Notes under the pieces: model-generated
What the model saw: the letters and a program-made list of their open reading frames with translations, nothing else
What the model was told of the DNA's origin: nothing
Databases searched by the model: none
Translations under genes and position numbers: made by a program
Source of the DNA: Lamellibrachia columna
Lineage: Eukaryota; Annelida; Polychaeta; Sabellida; Siboglinidae
Assembly (NCBI GenBank): GCA_963662155.1
Contig: OY759275.1
Coordinates: 1,703,501-1,767,500 of the forward strand
DNA length: 64,000 nucleotides
Reading direction: 5' to 3'
In this document: piece after piece, positions 24,365 through 34,718 of the stretch
How the letters are laid out: the number at the start of each line of letters is the position of its first letter
Position numbering within the stretch: position 1 is the first letter of the stretch

Positions 24365-24448
24365 TTTGAGATCATGCAACATAGGAACGGAAGGCATGCG
24401 GGCAATGGCCACTGCACTTTCTCACTGCACAAGAGTTGAGGAACTTCG
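24365..24448 (+). CDS. LRR exon A, copy 1 (RI/NLR-type leucine-rich repeat)
   Basis: An 84-bp exon between a TTCTACTACAG acceptor and a GTGAGT donor. Both boundaries are phase 2: the first T completes a Ser codon (AG|T), and the last two bases (CG) join the G of exon B. The residues LRSCNIGTEGMRAMATALSH followed by CTRVEEL fit the ribonuclease-inhibitor-type LRR pattern LxxCxIxxxGxxxLxxxLxxCxxLxxL, 28 residues in all. Exons of about 84 bp carrying one LRR each are typical of NLRC-type NLR genes. Copy 1 differs from the others in having Ala at the MA-T-AL position and Arg (CGG) instead of Trp at the junction. It is the oldest-looking copy. The parent gene's other domains are not in the window. 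Confidence 0.85.
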
Positions 24449-24718
24449 GTGAGTTGATTTGTATATATTGAAATTCATTGTGTAGTCTGACATGTATTTA
24501 TTTATATGATGCTATTTATATTATAAAAGGTACAATTTTGTTTCTTTGAAGGTTCATTTGTGGAAAATTATTTTGTTATGTTATTATATTAATTATGTGA
24601 TCCATCATTGTTCTTAAGCTGTATTGAATGATGTGTTATGAATCATATTATTATGGTGAATCCTGCATCACTTATGTTAATAATTATTATGTTGTGGTAA
24701 TAAATAACAAATGTACAG

Positions 24719-24805
24719 GTTGGACAACAATGATCTCAGTGATCCCGAGGTCAGCGAAACTTTGGCTGACTCAATTCATCAGATGACTTCTTTGCGGAAA
24801 TTGAG
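24719..24805 (+). CDS. LRR exon B, copy 1
   Basis: An 87-bp exon between TGTACAG and GTAAGT, with phase-2 boundaries, 270 bp after exon A. It reads LDNNDLSDPEVSETLADSIH then QMTSLRKL, a 29-residue RI-type LRR with the LxxNxLxxxExxxxLxxxIxxxxxLxxL pattern. The A (28) plus B (29) alternation is the classical RI repeat pair: 84 + 87 = 171 bp, the size of the two-LRR exons of mammalian NLRPs, here split by an intron. The last two bases (AG) join a following exon that starts with T. Confidence 0.85.
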
Positions 24806-25139
24806 GTAAGTAGTTCATCGCCATAGTTATTGTTTCACTATATATGCACAAATGTGGTATTGGGGAGCAAGTGTAAGGCCAATTTTCCTGACCTCTGTTG
24901 TTATAAATACTTTTATATGTTCTCATTTCTTTTGGCCACAAATGTTACTAAGGTCGTAAAAACATATCTGAAACATATCTAATTTGGACACCAAGAAACG
25001 TCACATGCATGGAATCCACATAAAGATGGGTCACGAGGCTAAAATGCCCAAGTTATCGCAATAATTTGTTATTGTCCGAGTGGTTATTTTTATTCAAAAT
25101 AAGTCAGAATACTGGTTATGCTGTCCGCAGCTTTTTGAA

Positions 25140-25575
25140 CCTTCACGGCCCTTTCATTAGAGTTAGAATGCGCTGTTGTCCGGCATCATGTGACCTTTGT
25201 GTTGATTGTCACATGACCTGGGTGTTGATTGTCACATGACAGTAGTCTATGAAGATTGCGGGAATGTTGTAGCCGCCGTCTCGGTTTATCTCTGGGTGCC
25301 TCTCCTAATTTCGATAGCCTCGCTTATCATTCTCCTCCAGAAGTTGTCCTCTCTGACTCTCACTGTCGCATCCTTGGTCGTGATGTTATGACCCTGGTTG
25401 ACCTGATGTTCCCCTACAGCTTTGATGTTTGTGTGTTCTTTGAATCTGGACCCTAGTGACCTGCTGGTTTTGCCCACATATGTTTGTTTACATTCGGGAC
25501 GCTTTAGAGCCATTCTCCCAAATTGTCTGACGGTTGGCTTGGGAGAGGCCACTTTTTTCATGTTCTCCAATCTCT
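25140..25575 (-). mobile_element. Penelope-like element remnant with GIY-YIG endonuclease, copy 1
   Basis: On the minus strand, 25,570-25,286 is open for 94 codons: PECKQTYVGKTSRSLGSRFK then EHTN, with a downstream VREDNFWRRMISEAIEIR. The Y-V-G tripeptide, following K-T-x-R-x-L-x-x-R and the EH pair fit the GIY-YIG endonuclease at the C-terminus of Penelope-like retroelements. FWRRMISEAIEIR is the usual last conserved block before the NRDGGYN tail, whose degraded version follows to about 25,150. The reverse transcriptase is absent, so this is a 5'-truncated copy. It lies in the intron after exon B1. Unlike the other four copies, it keeps the frame through the YVG motif. Confidence 0.72.
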
Positions 25576-25752
25576 GTTAAACTTTAATCTGATGAAATAC
25601 ATAGCATAAACATTTAAATTCTGAAGTTTCTTTGTTTAAATCTAAAAACTCACTAAGGGGCAGACAGTACATGTCAGGAATGTTACCCGAGTTCGTTTTA
25701 AAGAAATAAATAAATGCAGGAATTGAATTATAATAGTGATATTCTACAGTTA

Positions 25753-26490
25753 TTATGTTCTTCTTAATGTTATGCTAAAAAACAGTGTGGGGACCATGTA
25801 TAAATTCATAAAATGAGATCCTGTTCCATTCACTATTTTAAACACTTCTATTTGGTCTCCTCTTAGTCTCCTGGTCTCTAGTGTTGTCAAACCACATTGT
25901 AATAAGAGGATTTCATAACTAAGGTCTCTCAATTCTGGAATCATTTTAGTTGCTCATCGTTGTATTCTTTCTAGCTTGTCTATGTCCTTCTTACGATATG
26001 ACCTCCATGCTTGTATACAATATTCCAAATGTGGTCTAACTATAGCTTTGTACAGGGGTACAATTAGCTGTTTCTCCTTATACGTGATAGTTCTCCTAAT
26101 TAGTCCTAGAATTTGATTTCCTTTCGAAGCAGCAATCCCACATTGCTCTGAAACTTTCATGTCAGCACTAAATGTTACACCTAAGTCCTTTTCTTGTGTG
26201 GTTCTTCCTAGTACAGCATCCCCCATTTTATATTCTTCGTCCATGTTTCCATGTCCTATGTGTATGCATTTACACTTCCAAAAATTGAATAACATTTGCC
26301 ATTTTTCTGACCATTTAACTAATTTATCTAGATCATCCTGTAAACTTTGTTTATCTGTATCATTAGTAGCCTTTCTGAATACTTTTGTGTCATCTGCAAA
26401 TTTGAGTACTTTGCTAGATATGTCATCTTCCACATCGTTTATATAATTATATTAAAAACAGTATAGGACCTAATACTGATCCCGGTACGG
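25753..26490 (-). mobile_element. CR1/Jockey-superfamily LINE remnant, RT part, copy 1
   Basis: Minus strand. After a degraded start near 26,490 (G-P-I-L-F-L-I), the frame 26,433-25,954 reads MEDDISSKVLKFADDTKVFR, with FADD as the catalytic RT motif. It continues with KDLGVTFSADMKVSEQCG and IVPLYKAIVRPHLEYCIQAW, ending near KLERIQR. After an in-frame stop, 25,944-25,753 continues IPELRDLSYE and LETRRLRGDQIEVFKIVNG. These are the palm, thumb and post-RT motifs of CR1-like LINEs. It is truncated at both ends and lies in the intron after the Penelope remnant. Confidence 0.82.
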
Positions 26491-27081
26491 GGCGTAGCAA
26501 CTATCTTTAAAGCAATATATATATATATATGTATTCTATGTATGTCAAACTGATGCTTCCTGTGCAGGACAGTAATTAGTTTCTTTACACCCACGTCGTC
26601 GACTTATGTCCACAAGTGTATGTCTGGGGTTGCGACTTCCAATATGTTTGACGTTTAATTGTTGTCTTCACCCATTTATCATATTTCTTAACTGGAGCTT
26701 GGTGCTGGGTTCATTAACAAACAAAGTAAGTTTGGGTAGGAGCAGCTATTGCAGGGGCCTCATTCATAGTTTGTGACATATATTAGAAAGTTTACTTGAA
26801 CATAATAGCTTTCTGAACTGATAAATATTTTTGGGAAAGCTTATTTTGGCTGTTTTTTACACTTTATAGGGAAGTGGACCTTTCATTGGCATACGAATAT
26901 GGGAAAGGTATATATTTCCTAAAGAACTAATTGAGACAAAGTCAGTGGTATATAATAATACTATTTTAGGTACAGAAACACGAAAATAATAAGGCAGGGA
27001 AACTTCAAAACGCGCTGTCAGACAATTTAGGAGATTAGCCCTTTACTTCATATTTCACCCCAGACATGTTTTTTGGGGTTT
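26491..27081. other. Intron sequence with an AT microsatellite
   Basis: Holds an (AT) run at about 26,515-26,530 and a GGTACGGGGCGTAGC motif at about 26,483, related to the GGTACC motifs of the later modules. The stretch 26,750-27,080 resembles 35,610-35,980. No exon recognised. Confidence 0.5.
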
Positions 27082-28716
27082 TGTCCTTTGGGTGTTCCAC
27101 TGTGGATATTATGGTGTTGTAAGGTTTGTGGTATGTCCCCACTCTGTGTTGTCCTTGAGGTGCTGCACTGTGGATATTATGGTGTTGTAGGGTTTGTGGT
27201 ATGTCCCCACTCTGTGTTGTCCTTGGGGTGTTCCACTGTGGATATTATGGTGTTGTAGGGTTTGTGGTATGTCCCCACTCTGTGTTGTCCTTGGGGTGTT
27301 CCACTGTGGATATTATGGTGTTGTAGGGTTTGTGGTATGTCCCCACTCTGTGTTGTCCTTGGGGTGTTCCACTGTGGATATTACGGTGTTGTAGGGTTTG
27401 TGGTATGTCCCCACTCTGTGTTGTCCTTGGGGTGTTGCACTGTGGATATTACAGTGTTGTAGGGTTTGTGGTATGTCCCTACTCTGTGTTGTCCTTCGGG
27501 TGTTGCACTGTGGATATTACGGTGTTGTAGGGTTTGTGGTATGTCCCCACTCTGTGTTGTCCTTGGGGTGTTGCACTGTGGATATTACGGTGTTGTAGGG
27601 TTTGTGGTATGTCCCCACTCTGTGTTGTTCTTGGGGTGTTGCACTGTGGATATTACGGTGTTGTAGGGTTTGTGGTATGTCCCCACTCTGTGTTGTCCTT
27701 GGGTTGTTGCACTGTGGATGTTACGGTGTTGTAGGGTTTGTGGTATGTCCCCACTCTGTGTTGTACTTGGGGTGTTCCACTGTGGATATTGTGGTGTTGT
27801 AGGGTTTGAGGTATGTCCCCACTCTGTGTTGTCCTTGGGATGTTCCACTGTGGATATTATGGTGTTGTAGGGTTTGTGGTATGTCCCCACTCTGTGTTGT
27901 ACTTGGGGTGTTCCACTGTGGATATTGTGGTGTTGTAGGGTTTGTGGTATGTCCCCACTCTGTGTTGTCCTTAGGGTGTTCCACTGCGGATATTATGGTG
28001 TTGTAGGGTTTGTGGTATGTCCCCACTCTGTGTTGTCCTTGGGGTGTTCCACTGTGGATATTATGGTGTTGTAGGGTTTGTGTTATGTCCCCACTCTGTG
28101 TTGTCCTTGGGGTGTTCCACTGTGGATATTATGGTGTTGTAGGGTTTGTGGTATGTCCCCACTCTGTGTTGTCCTTGGGGTGTTGCACTGTGGATATTAT
28201 GGTGTTGTAGGGTTTGTGGTATGTCCCCACTCTGTGTTGTCCTTGGGGTGTTGCACTGTGGATATTATGGTGTTGTAGGGTTTGTGGTATGTCCCCACTC
28301 TGTGTTGTCCTTGGGATGTTCCACTGTGGATATTATGGTGTTGTAGGGTTTGTGGTATGTCCCCACTCTGTGTTGTCCTTGGGGTGTTCCACTGTGGATA
28401 TTATGGTGTTGTAGGGTTTGTGGTATGTCCCCACTCTGTGTTGTACTTGGGGTGTTCCACTGTGGATATTGTGGTGTTGTAGGGTTTGTGGTATTTCCCC
28501 ACTCTGTGTTGTCCTTGGGGTGTTCCACTGCGGATATTATGGTGTTGTAGGGTTTGTGGTATATCCCAACTCTGTGTTGTCCTTGGGGTGTTCCACTGTG
28601 GATATTATGGTGTTGTAGGGTTTGTGGTATGTCCCCACTCTGTGTTGTCCTTGGGGTGTTCCACTGTGGATATTATGGTGTTGTAGGGTTTGTGGTATAT
28701 CCCAACTCTGTGTTGT
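27082..28716. repeat. 68-bp minisatellite, array 1 (about 24 units)
   Basis: The unit is 68 bp and contains TCCACTGTGGATATTATGGT, GTTGTAGGGTTTGTGGTATG and TCCCCACTCTGTGTTGTCC. Because 68 is not a multiple of three, each frame repeats every three units, giving the staggered 66-codon open frames, which are by-products. Variants (GTTGCAC/GTTCCAC, TACGG/TATGG, CTTGGG/ACTTGG) are shared between arrays, so the arrays exchange or were duplicated together. The array runs directly into a 21-bp array. Confidence 0.96.
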
Positions 28717-28721
28717 CCGTG

Positions 28722-28921
28722 AGTGCTGTGTTGACATGTGTGACTTCTGTGTTGACATGTGTGACTTCTGTGTTGACATGTGTGACTTCTGTGTTGACAT
28801 GTGTGACTTCTGTGTTGACATGTGTGACTTCTGTGTTGACATGTTTGACTTCTGTGTTGACATGTGTGACTTCTGTGTTGATATGTGTGACTTCTGTGTT
28901 GACATGTGTGACGTGTGACTT
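28722..28921. repeat. 21-bp tandem repeat, array 1
   Basis: About nine to ten copies of TGTGTTGACATGTGTGACTTC. It is a multiple of three, so plus (SVLTCVT) and minus (HMSTQKS) heptapeptide frames stay open. These are not considered genes. It follows the 68-bp array at a CCGTGAGTGC boundary. Confidence 0.94.
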
Positions 28922-29040
28922 CGGTCATATGACACAAGACAACAGCACATTCTACCCCCGGTGGTTGTTGTCCCTGAGTGCTGCGTTGACATGTGTGACT
29001 TCTGTGACATCTTTTACCGAAGTTAAAATTAGTCAAAATG

Positions 29041-29256
29041 CACTTTTGTCTGTACATGCACTACTTTTGTCTGCACACTTTTGTCTGTACATGCACTACT
29101 TTTGTCTGCACACTTTTGTCTGTACATGCACTACTTTTGTCTGCACACTTTTGCCTGTACATGCACTACTTTTGTCTGCACAGTTTTGTCTGTACATGCA
29201 CTACTTTTGTCTGCACAGTTTTGTCTGTACATGCACTACTTTTGTCTGCACACTGT
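29041..29256. repeat. 35-bp tandem repeat, array 1 (6 units)
   Basis: The unit is TTTTGTCTGTACATGCACTA followed by CTTTTGTCTGCACAC, itself made of two related halves (TTTTGTCTGTAC and TTTTGTCTGCAC). It is followed by an AT-rich tail with AATAAAACAAAACAAC. Confidence 0.93.
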
Positions 29257-29624
29257 TCCACCTCAAATAGTGATATGTATATAATGTAATAAAACAAAAC
29301 AACAAAATTAAATAATCCAAATAAAAAACATGTTTGTTGATTTAAGATATCAAACAGGATAACATATCTTCAGGTGTTTTGGAGAGATTAAAAATAATAT
29401 GCTGTTACTTGTATATTAAGTGAGAGTATATTACGTGACAACATACCTACTTCTGCAGGAAACCAGCGGTGTTCCCTCCTTTTATATTGAAATATCATCA
29501 GTTTTTTACGCATTGTGGTACATTATGTGACAGACATTACTTGACGACGCTCATAGTTTGTATCTTTGTACCTTAAGTCACGGCATTGGCCATAACATAG
29601 CAAGATGACCTGTGTTTGCCAGTA
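29257..29624. other. Intron sequence, no feature
   Basis: AT-rich intron sequence, also present at 42,976-43,343 and 59,071-59,436, and in diverged form at 37,210-37,560. It contains AATAAA-like strings but no transcript end can be argued. Confidence 0.5.
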
Positions 29625-30225
29625 GCAGCTTTAACAAGATTTAAAAAGATTTGTTATCCAATTCAAAGGCCCAGATGACAAGTGGAGAAGGAAGTTATTG
29701 GCTTATCGAGAGTCCAACAATGTTCAGCTACATGTAACCCGCCCTCTTGAGATATGTGTCAACCTTGTTTGTAAACATACTTATGCTGCTAGCAGTTACA
29801 CAATCCGTAGACAATTTGTTCCATTCTTTTATTATCCTCTGTGAGAACGAGTACTTCCTGATATCTAATCTATGCTGATCCTTTACTAATTTTACCTCAT
29901 GTCCTCTAATTCTACTATCTTTCTTGAGTGAGAAAAACATATTTCTGTAAATATTTTCATACCCATTCAATATCTTAAAACTACAATCTGATCTCCTGTT
30001 AACCTCCTTGTCTCTAGAGTTGTTAAACCATATTCTTTCAGGCATTCTTCATAACTAAGGTCTCTCAGTTCTGGAATAATATTGGTTGCTCTGATCTGTA
30101 TGCGTTCAAGAGTATCTATATCCTTCTTATGATATGGTCTCCACTCTAGTATACAGTATTCTAAATGAGGTATAACTATTGCTTTATACAGAGATATAAT
30201 TAACTTTTTTCCTTGTATGTTATGG
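29625..30225 (-). mobile_element. CR1-like LINE 3' remnant, copy 2
   Basis: Minus strand. It starts near 30,222 with GKKLIISLYKAIVIPHLEYC, continues ERIQIRATNIIPELRDLSYE and LTTLETRRLTGDQI, then changes frame near 29,970. After that come FKILNGYENIYRNMFFSLKK, HRLDIRKYSFSQRIIKEWNK and a terminal YLKRAGYM. These are the post-RT C-terminal blocks of the same LINE family as at 25,753. The 3' untranslated part (29,727-29,625) ends in an AAATCTTGTTAAA-type tail. It is 5'-truncated and frameshifted. Confidence 0.82.
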
Positions 30226-30935
30226 GCCTCGCAGCCAGCCCTCTCGGTGTCACAGCTGGCCCCAGAGAAATACGACCGGGCTGCCCCTTTTCGCCCACGA
30301 CTTCCGTTTCTTTGGAACAGACCACAGAACAAAATTGCACGTTTTGTCTGATTATAAGAAAACGCCACCATTAAAAATTCTGATTTTTTTTTACAACAAC
30401 TGCCATAATCTCATTGACATGCTGACCAAGTTTTGTCAAAATCACGTACCTCCAGCTGTTCTAAAATGCCCCCATGTGTGATGCCCGTCAATATTTACAA
30501 AAATAGCCATGTATCCATGGGCCCACGTGGCCCATAGCAGAAAAATTCCCACAAATCAGTCTGCGTGTTAAACTCTTAAAATGCACTGTTTCACAGCCTA
30601 TAGCTTCTACAAAGAAACCTGTGAATATGCCTGCTCAACTGCACTTATGTCACATCATATGAATTGTTTAATTTCACATATCACAATTTAATACGCCCTA
30701 CATTCGTTTGAAGCAATAAACAGGAAGGTCAACTGTGGTCTTACCCCTGTAGTACATTACGTGATGTTAATATATACATCACATTACATCATATTTTGTA
30801 ATTTTTGCACATGGATCAATAGTTTTTGTGCCAGTTGTGTTCACAATTGTATTTCAATACATTTCTGTAGTTTTGTTAAGTTTACCAGGATACTTTTTTT
30901 TAAATTCCTATGTAAATCGCCGTTTTGTAGCATCA
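30226..30935. other. Intron sequence with diverged dispersed protein-like repeat
   Basis: A GC-richer block at 30,228-30,310 is followed at 30,337-30,620 by a diverged copy of the dispersed repeat seen at 22,385 and 39,275 (shared GTTTTGTCTGAT, CAACTGCCAT and GCCCCCATGTGTGAT strings). The remainder to 30,935 is AT-rich with no recognised feature. Confidence 0.5.
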
Positions 30936-31464
30936 TTTATTATAGTGTGAACATATATTTATTATAGTGTGAACATATATTTATTATAGTGTGAACATAT
31001 ATTTATTATAGCGTGAACATATATTTATTATAGCGTGAACATATATTTATTATAGTGTGAACATATATTTATTATAGTGTGAACATATATTTATTATAGT
31101 GTGAACATATATTTATTATAGTGTGAACATATATTTATTATAGCGTGAACATATATTTATTATAGCGTGAACATATATTTATTATAGTGTGAACATATAT
31201 TTATTATAGTGTGAACATATATTTATTATAGTGTGAACATATATTTATTATAGCGTGAACATATATTTATTATAGCGTGAACATATATTTATTATAGCGT
31301 GAACATATATTTATTATAGTGTGAACATATATTTATTATAGTGTGAACATATATTTATTATAGTGTGAACATATATTTATTATAGTGTGAACATATATTT
31401 ATTATAGTGTGAACATATATTTATTATAGTGTGAACATATATTTATTATAGTGTGAACATATAT
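30936..31464. repeat. 22-bp AT-rich tandem repeat, array 1 (about 24 units)
   Basis: Units of GTGTGAACATATATTTATTA plus TA, with some units GCGTG instead of GTGTG. The order of GTGTG and GCGTG units is the same in the copies at 44,655 and 60,748, except for one GTGCG unit near 44,951. Confidence 0.95.
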
Positions 31465-32197
31465 GTAGGAATAAGAACTCAATGTGTGTTCATTTCACTT
31501 TAATTCACTACTGATAAGTAAAACAGAATATTTTCAGTCCTCGTTATATGTCAGTAATAATTGGACTTAAATCATGTACATAGTTTGACAATTTGATAAT
31601 ATAAACAGTTTATTTTCTTCATTTTTGATAGGTTAATATAATATTATGAAGGGTTGTGATAAATATATTAAGTTACACTTAAGCATCCTATTTTATGATT
31701 TACATATTTAAAAATTACAGGGAAACTAGAAGAAGGGGCGGGACGTTTCGGTTTTTCCTAGTAGAAGTGTTCAATTACAACTGACCTACATAATTGATAA
31801 CATATCAAACAAAATCCCTGTAATGAATCTTTATTTAACATTTCTTTATTAGTGTACTTGACCCGTCATACTTAAATATGTAACATTTGAACTTATAATA
31901 ATATATGTATAAAATACTTCTAGTATGCTGAAATCCTTGGAAGACCCAAGTTTGGCAGCACACCAAAATAAAAGGGGTTAAACAGTTCATAATCGATAAG
32001 CAGTTCCAGTTGTTATGGAATCCAATAGTAAAAGTTTGTGAAAATAAACACGATACATGTTCATTTGGGAAGGAACATGAAACTAAAATGTGGTCTTAAG
32101 ACATGAGTCAATTTGAAACCCTAATTGGATCATTTAATATGGATTGAGGGTTCATTAAGAAACAATCAGCAGTGCTTGTTCATGGTTTATATTGCAG
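31465..32197. other. Intron sequence upstream of exon C, no feature
   Basis: AT-rich sequence with no recognised exon or element. It ends in a TTTATATTGCAG acceptor. It is repeated at 45,184-45,916 and 61,277-62,009. Confidence 0.5.
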
Positions 32198-32281
32198 TTT
32201 GACAGAGTGTAGAATCACAGCTCAAGGAGTGCTCGATGTGACCAGATCCCTTGCAAACTGCCCACAACTGGAAACGCTTGG
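32198..32281 (+). CDS. LRR exon C, copy 1
   Basis: An 84-bp exon between TATATTGCAG and GTGAGT, with phase-2 boundaries. It reads LTECRITAQGVLDVTRSLAN then CPQLETL, a 28-residue RI-type LRR related to but distinct from exon A (shared LxxCxIxxxG core). The last two bases GG plus the G of exon D make Gly. Exon C could splice after any B or D exon because those end in AG and C starts with T. Confidence 0.85.
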
Positions 32282-32445
32282 GTGAGTTGTAGGTCTTTAT
32301 ATACAACCTCACTGTACGGCTTGTGTTTGTGTACATGGTTTATTTTATTGTTGTACCAAGTATGTTTTGAATACATGCACTGTTTTAAATTGTAGAATGT
32401 GTGTTGTGTTAGTTAAATGTTTCTTTAAACAATATAAATGTACAG

Positions 32446-32532
32446 GTTGTTTGGAAATGACATCAGCGATCCCGAGGCTGGTCAAGCTCTTGGTCGCAGC
32501 ATAGTTGCCATGACATCTCTGCGGGAGTTGAG
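32446..32532 (+). CDS. LRR exon D, copy 1
   Basis: An 87-bp exon between TGTACAG and GTAAGG, phase 2, 164 bp after exon C. It reads LFGNDISDPEAGQALGRSIV then AMTSLREL, a 29-residue LRR that is the C-pair counterpart of exon B (shared N-D-x-SDPE and MTSLRxL). Confidence 0.85.
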
Positions 32533-33436
32533 GTAAGGCATATCTACACTATCAAGCAGTCTACCATGTTTTACATACTTCTCCTCAATTTATTATTTCA
32601 ATATAATCCTTTTTATTCTCACAGCCTGCACTTTCTGGTGTACAGAGGGCTAGGAGCAACAATTTGTGTTTAAAATACAGGATAGTTTCATTACTCAACA
32701 CATGCTAGAACCAACTGGGGGAGAGACGTGGACCACTGGGCAGCAGTGATCATGATCAATAACATGCGTGCATGCGTACATGCATGCATGCGTCTATACA
32801 GACATTGTTTTTATTGTATTTCATTGAAACATGCATTCTATGAGCAATTACAGCCTGTTCTTAATAATTTGATATATCAAGAGAACTACACTGAATTTGT
32901 CTAAATACACTGTAGTTAACTTAATGACTGTATTGATAATTTGGGAAGAACTTTTATGTGCGTCCTGTATAGGGCAGACAATTAAATGTTCTGCAAATGT
33001 TTTTTATGTTCAGGTGACATTGACAGTGACATGAATACTGTTAGTTGACATTGACAGTGACATGAATACTGTTGAGTTTCTGACCAATAAACAGTCTGCA
33101 ACAAATTGTTACATGTTCCCAGAAATATATGATGAAGATATTGTGCTGATGTATTGTGATTTAACTCCAAGTACAACCAAGAATCCCTCCTGAAAAGTTT
33201 GCCTTTAGACAAAACAGACTGGTGTATTCTCATTGGCTGAACATAATGCTATGTGAGACATTTTTGGCGAATATCCTGTTGGTTGTTGGTAGGGCAATCG
33301 CTCAACCGTGACTGTCCTACTGGTTTAGAATGACAGGAATTACCCAACTGCGTGCTACCTTTGTTTTGGGAAACAGTCTTTGTATACTGTGTGTTGTGGA
33401 CTGTTCACCAGTGCCTTTAAATGTCTTCTACTACAG
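32533..33436. other. Intron D-A, simple repeats only
   Basis: A 904-bp intron with a GCATGCGT microsatellite near 32,762-32,797 and two copies of a 31-bp unit (TGACATTGACAGTGACATGA) at 33,015 and 33,046. From 33,213 it is shared with all A-B modules. The same intron, also 904 bp, occurs at 46,252-47,155 and 62,345-63,248. Confidence 0.6.
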
Positions 33437-33520
33437 TTTGAGATCATGCAACATAGGAACGGAAGGCATGCGGGCAATGACCACTGCACTTTCTCACTGC
33501 ACAAGAGTTGAGGAACTTTG
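33437..33520 (+). CDS. LRR exon A, copy 2
   Basis: Same 84-bp phase-2 exon as at 24,365 but with Thr in MRAMTTAL and TG before the donor, so the junction codon with exon B is TGG (Trp). Copies 2 to 6 of exon A appear identical by eye. Confidence 0.85.
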
Positions 33521-33790
33521 GTGAGTTGATTTGTATATATTGAAATTCATTGTGTAGTCTGACATGTATTTATTTATATGATGCTATTTATATTATAAAA
33601 GGTACAATTTTGTTTCTTTGAAGGTTCATTCGTGGAAAATTATTTTGTTATGTTATTATATTAATTATGTGATCCATCATTGTTCTTAAGCTGTATTGAA
33701 TGATGTGTTATGAATCATATTATTATGGTGAATCCTGCATCACTTATGTTAATAATTATTATGTTGTGGTAATAAATAACAAATGTACAG

Positions 33791-33877
33791 GTTGGACAAC
33801 AATGATCTCAGTGATCCCGAGGTCAGCGAAACTTTGGCTGACTCAATTCATCAGATGACTTCTTTGCGGAAATTGAG
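33791..33877 (+). CDS. LRR exon B, copy 2
   Basis: An 87-bp phase-2 exon, LDNNDLSDPEVSETLADSIH then QMTSLRKL, 270 bp after exon A2. No difference from copy 1 was seen. Confidence 0.85.
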
Positions 33878-34209
33878 GTAAGTAGTTCATCGCCATAGTT
33901 ATTGTTTCACTATATATGCACAAATATGGTATTGGGGAGCAAGTGTAAGGCCAATTTTCCTGACCTCTGTTGTTATAAATACTTTTATATGTTCTCATTT
34001 CTTTTGGCCACAAATGTTACTGAGGTCGTAAAAACATATCTGAAACATATCTAATTTAGACACCAAGAAACGTCACATGCATGGAATCCACATAAAGATG
34101 GGTCACGAGGCTAAAATGCCCAAGTTATCGCAATAATTTGTTATTGTCCGAGTGGTTATTTTTATTCAAAATAAGTCAGAATACTGGTTATGCTGTCCGC
34201 AGCTTTTTG

Positions 34210-34640
34210 AACCTTCACGGCCCTTTCATTAGAGTTAGAATGCGCTGTTGTCCGGCATCATGTGACCTTTGTGTTGATTGTCACATGACCTGGGTGTTGA
34301 TTGTCACATGACAGTAGTCTATGAAGATTGCGGGAATGTTGTAGCCGCCGTCTCGGTTTATCTCTGGGTGCCTCTCCTAATTTCGATAGCCTCGCTTATC
34401 ATTCTCCTCCAGAAGTTGTCCTCTCTGACTCTCACTGTCGCATCCTTGGCCGTGATGTTATGACCCTGGTTGACCTGATGTTCCCCTACAGCTTTGATGT
34501 TTGTGTGTTCTTTGAGTCTGGACCCTAGTGACCTGCTGGTTTTGCCCACATGTTTGTTTACATTCGGGACGCTTTAGAGCCATTCTCCCAAATTGTCTGA
34601 CGGTTGGCTTGGGAGAGGCCACTTTTTTCATGTTCTCCAA
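34210..34640 (-). mobile_element. Penelope-like GIY-YIG remnant, copy 2 (frameshifted)
   Basis: Same remnant as at 25,140-25,575, but two bases are missing at the YVG motif (CCCACATGTT here, CCCACATATGTT in copy 1). This splits the frame into 34,640-34,458 (PECKQTCGQN) and 34,549-34,358 (GKTSRSLGSRLKEHTN). The endonuclease motif is therefore broken in this and later copies. Confidence 0.72.
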
Positions 34641-34718
34641 TCTCTGTTAAACTTTAATCTGATGAAATACATAGCATAAACATTTAAATTCTTAAGTTTC
34701 TTTGTTTAAATCTAAAAA

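Noticed and set aside
24175..24432. 85-codon minus-strand frame over exon A1
   Set aside because: It is antisense to an LRR exon with matching splice sites and conserved LRR residues on the plus strand.
27194..28686. Staggered 66-codon cysteine-rich open frames (MWYVPTLCC type)
   Set aside because: They repeat every 68 bp and each spans three units of the 68-bp minisatellite. They are frame by-products, as are those at 36, 42, 50 and 56-58 kb.
28537..29270. Long frames with heptapeptide repeats (SVLTCVT, HMSTQKS, HTCQHRS)
   Set aside because: They come from the 21-bp unit read in several frames on both strands. No signal peptide or splice context supports a secreted repeat protein.
29280..29300. 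AATAAA-like strings as polyadenylation sites for the LRR gene
   Set aside because: They lie within introns between in-phase exons and are common in AT-rich sequence. No terminal exon was seen.
30761..30967. 68-codon plus-strand frame, repeated at 44,480 and 60,573
   Set aside because: AT-rich intron sequence running into the 22-bp array. It is conserved only because the segment was duplicated.
32982..33233. 83-codon minus-strand frame, repeated at 46,701 and 62,794
   Set aside because: It lies in the D-A intron over a 31-bp direct repeat, with no recognisable motif. Its repetition reflects the segmental duplication.
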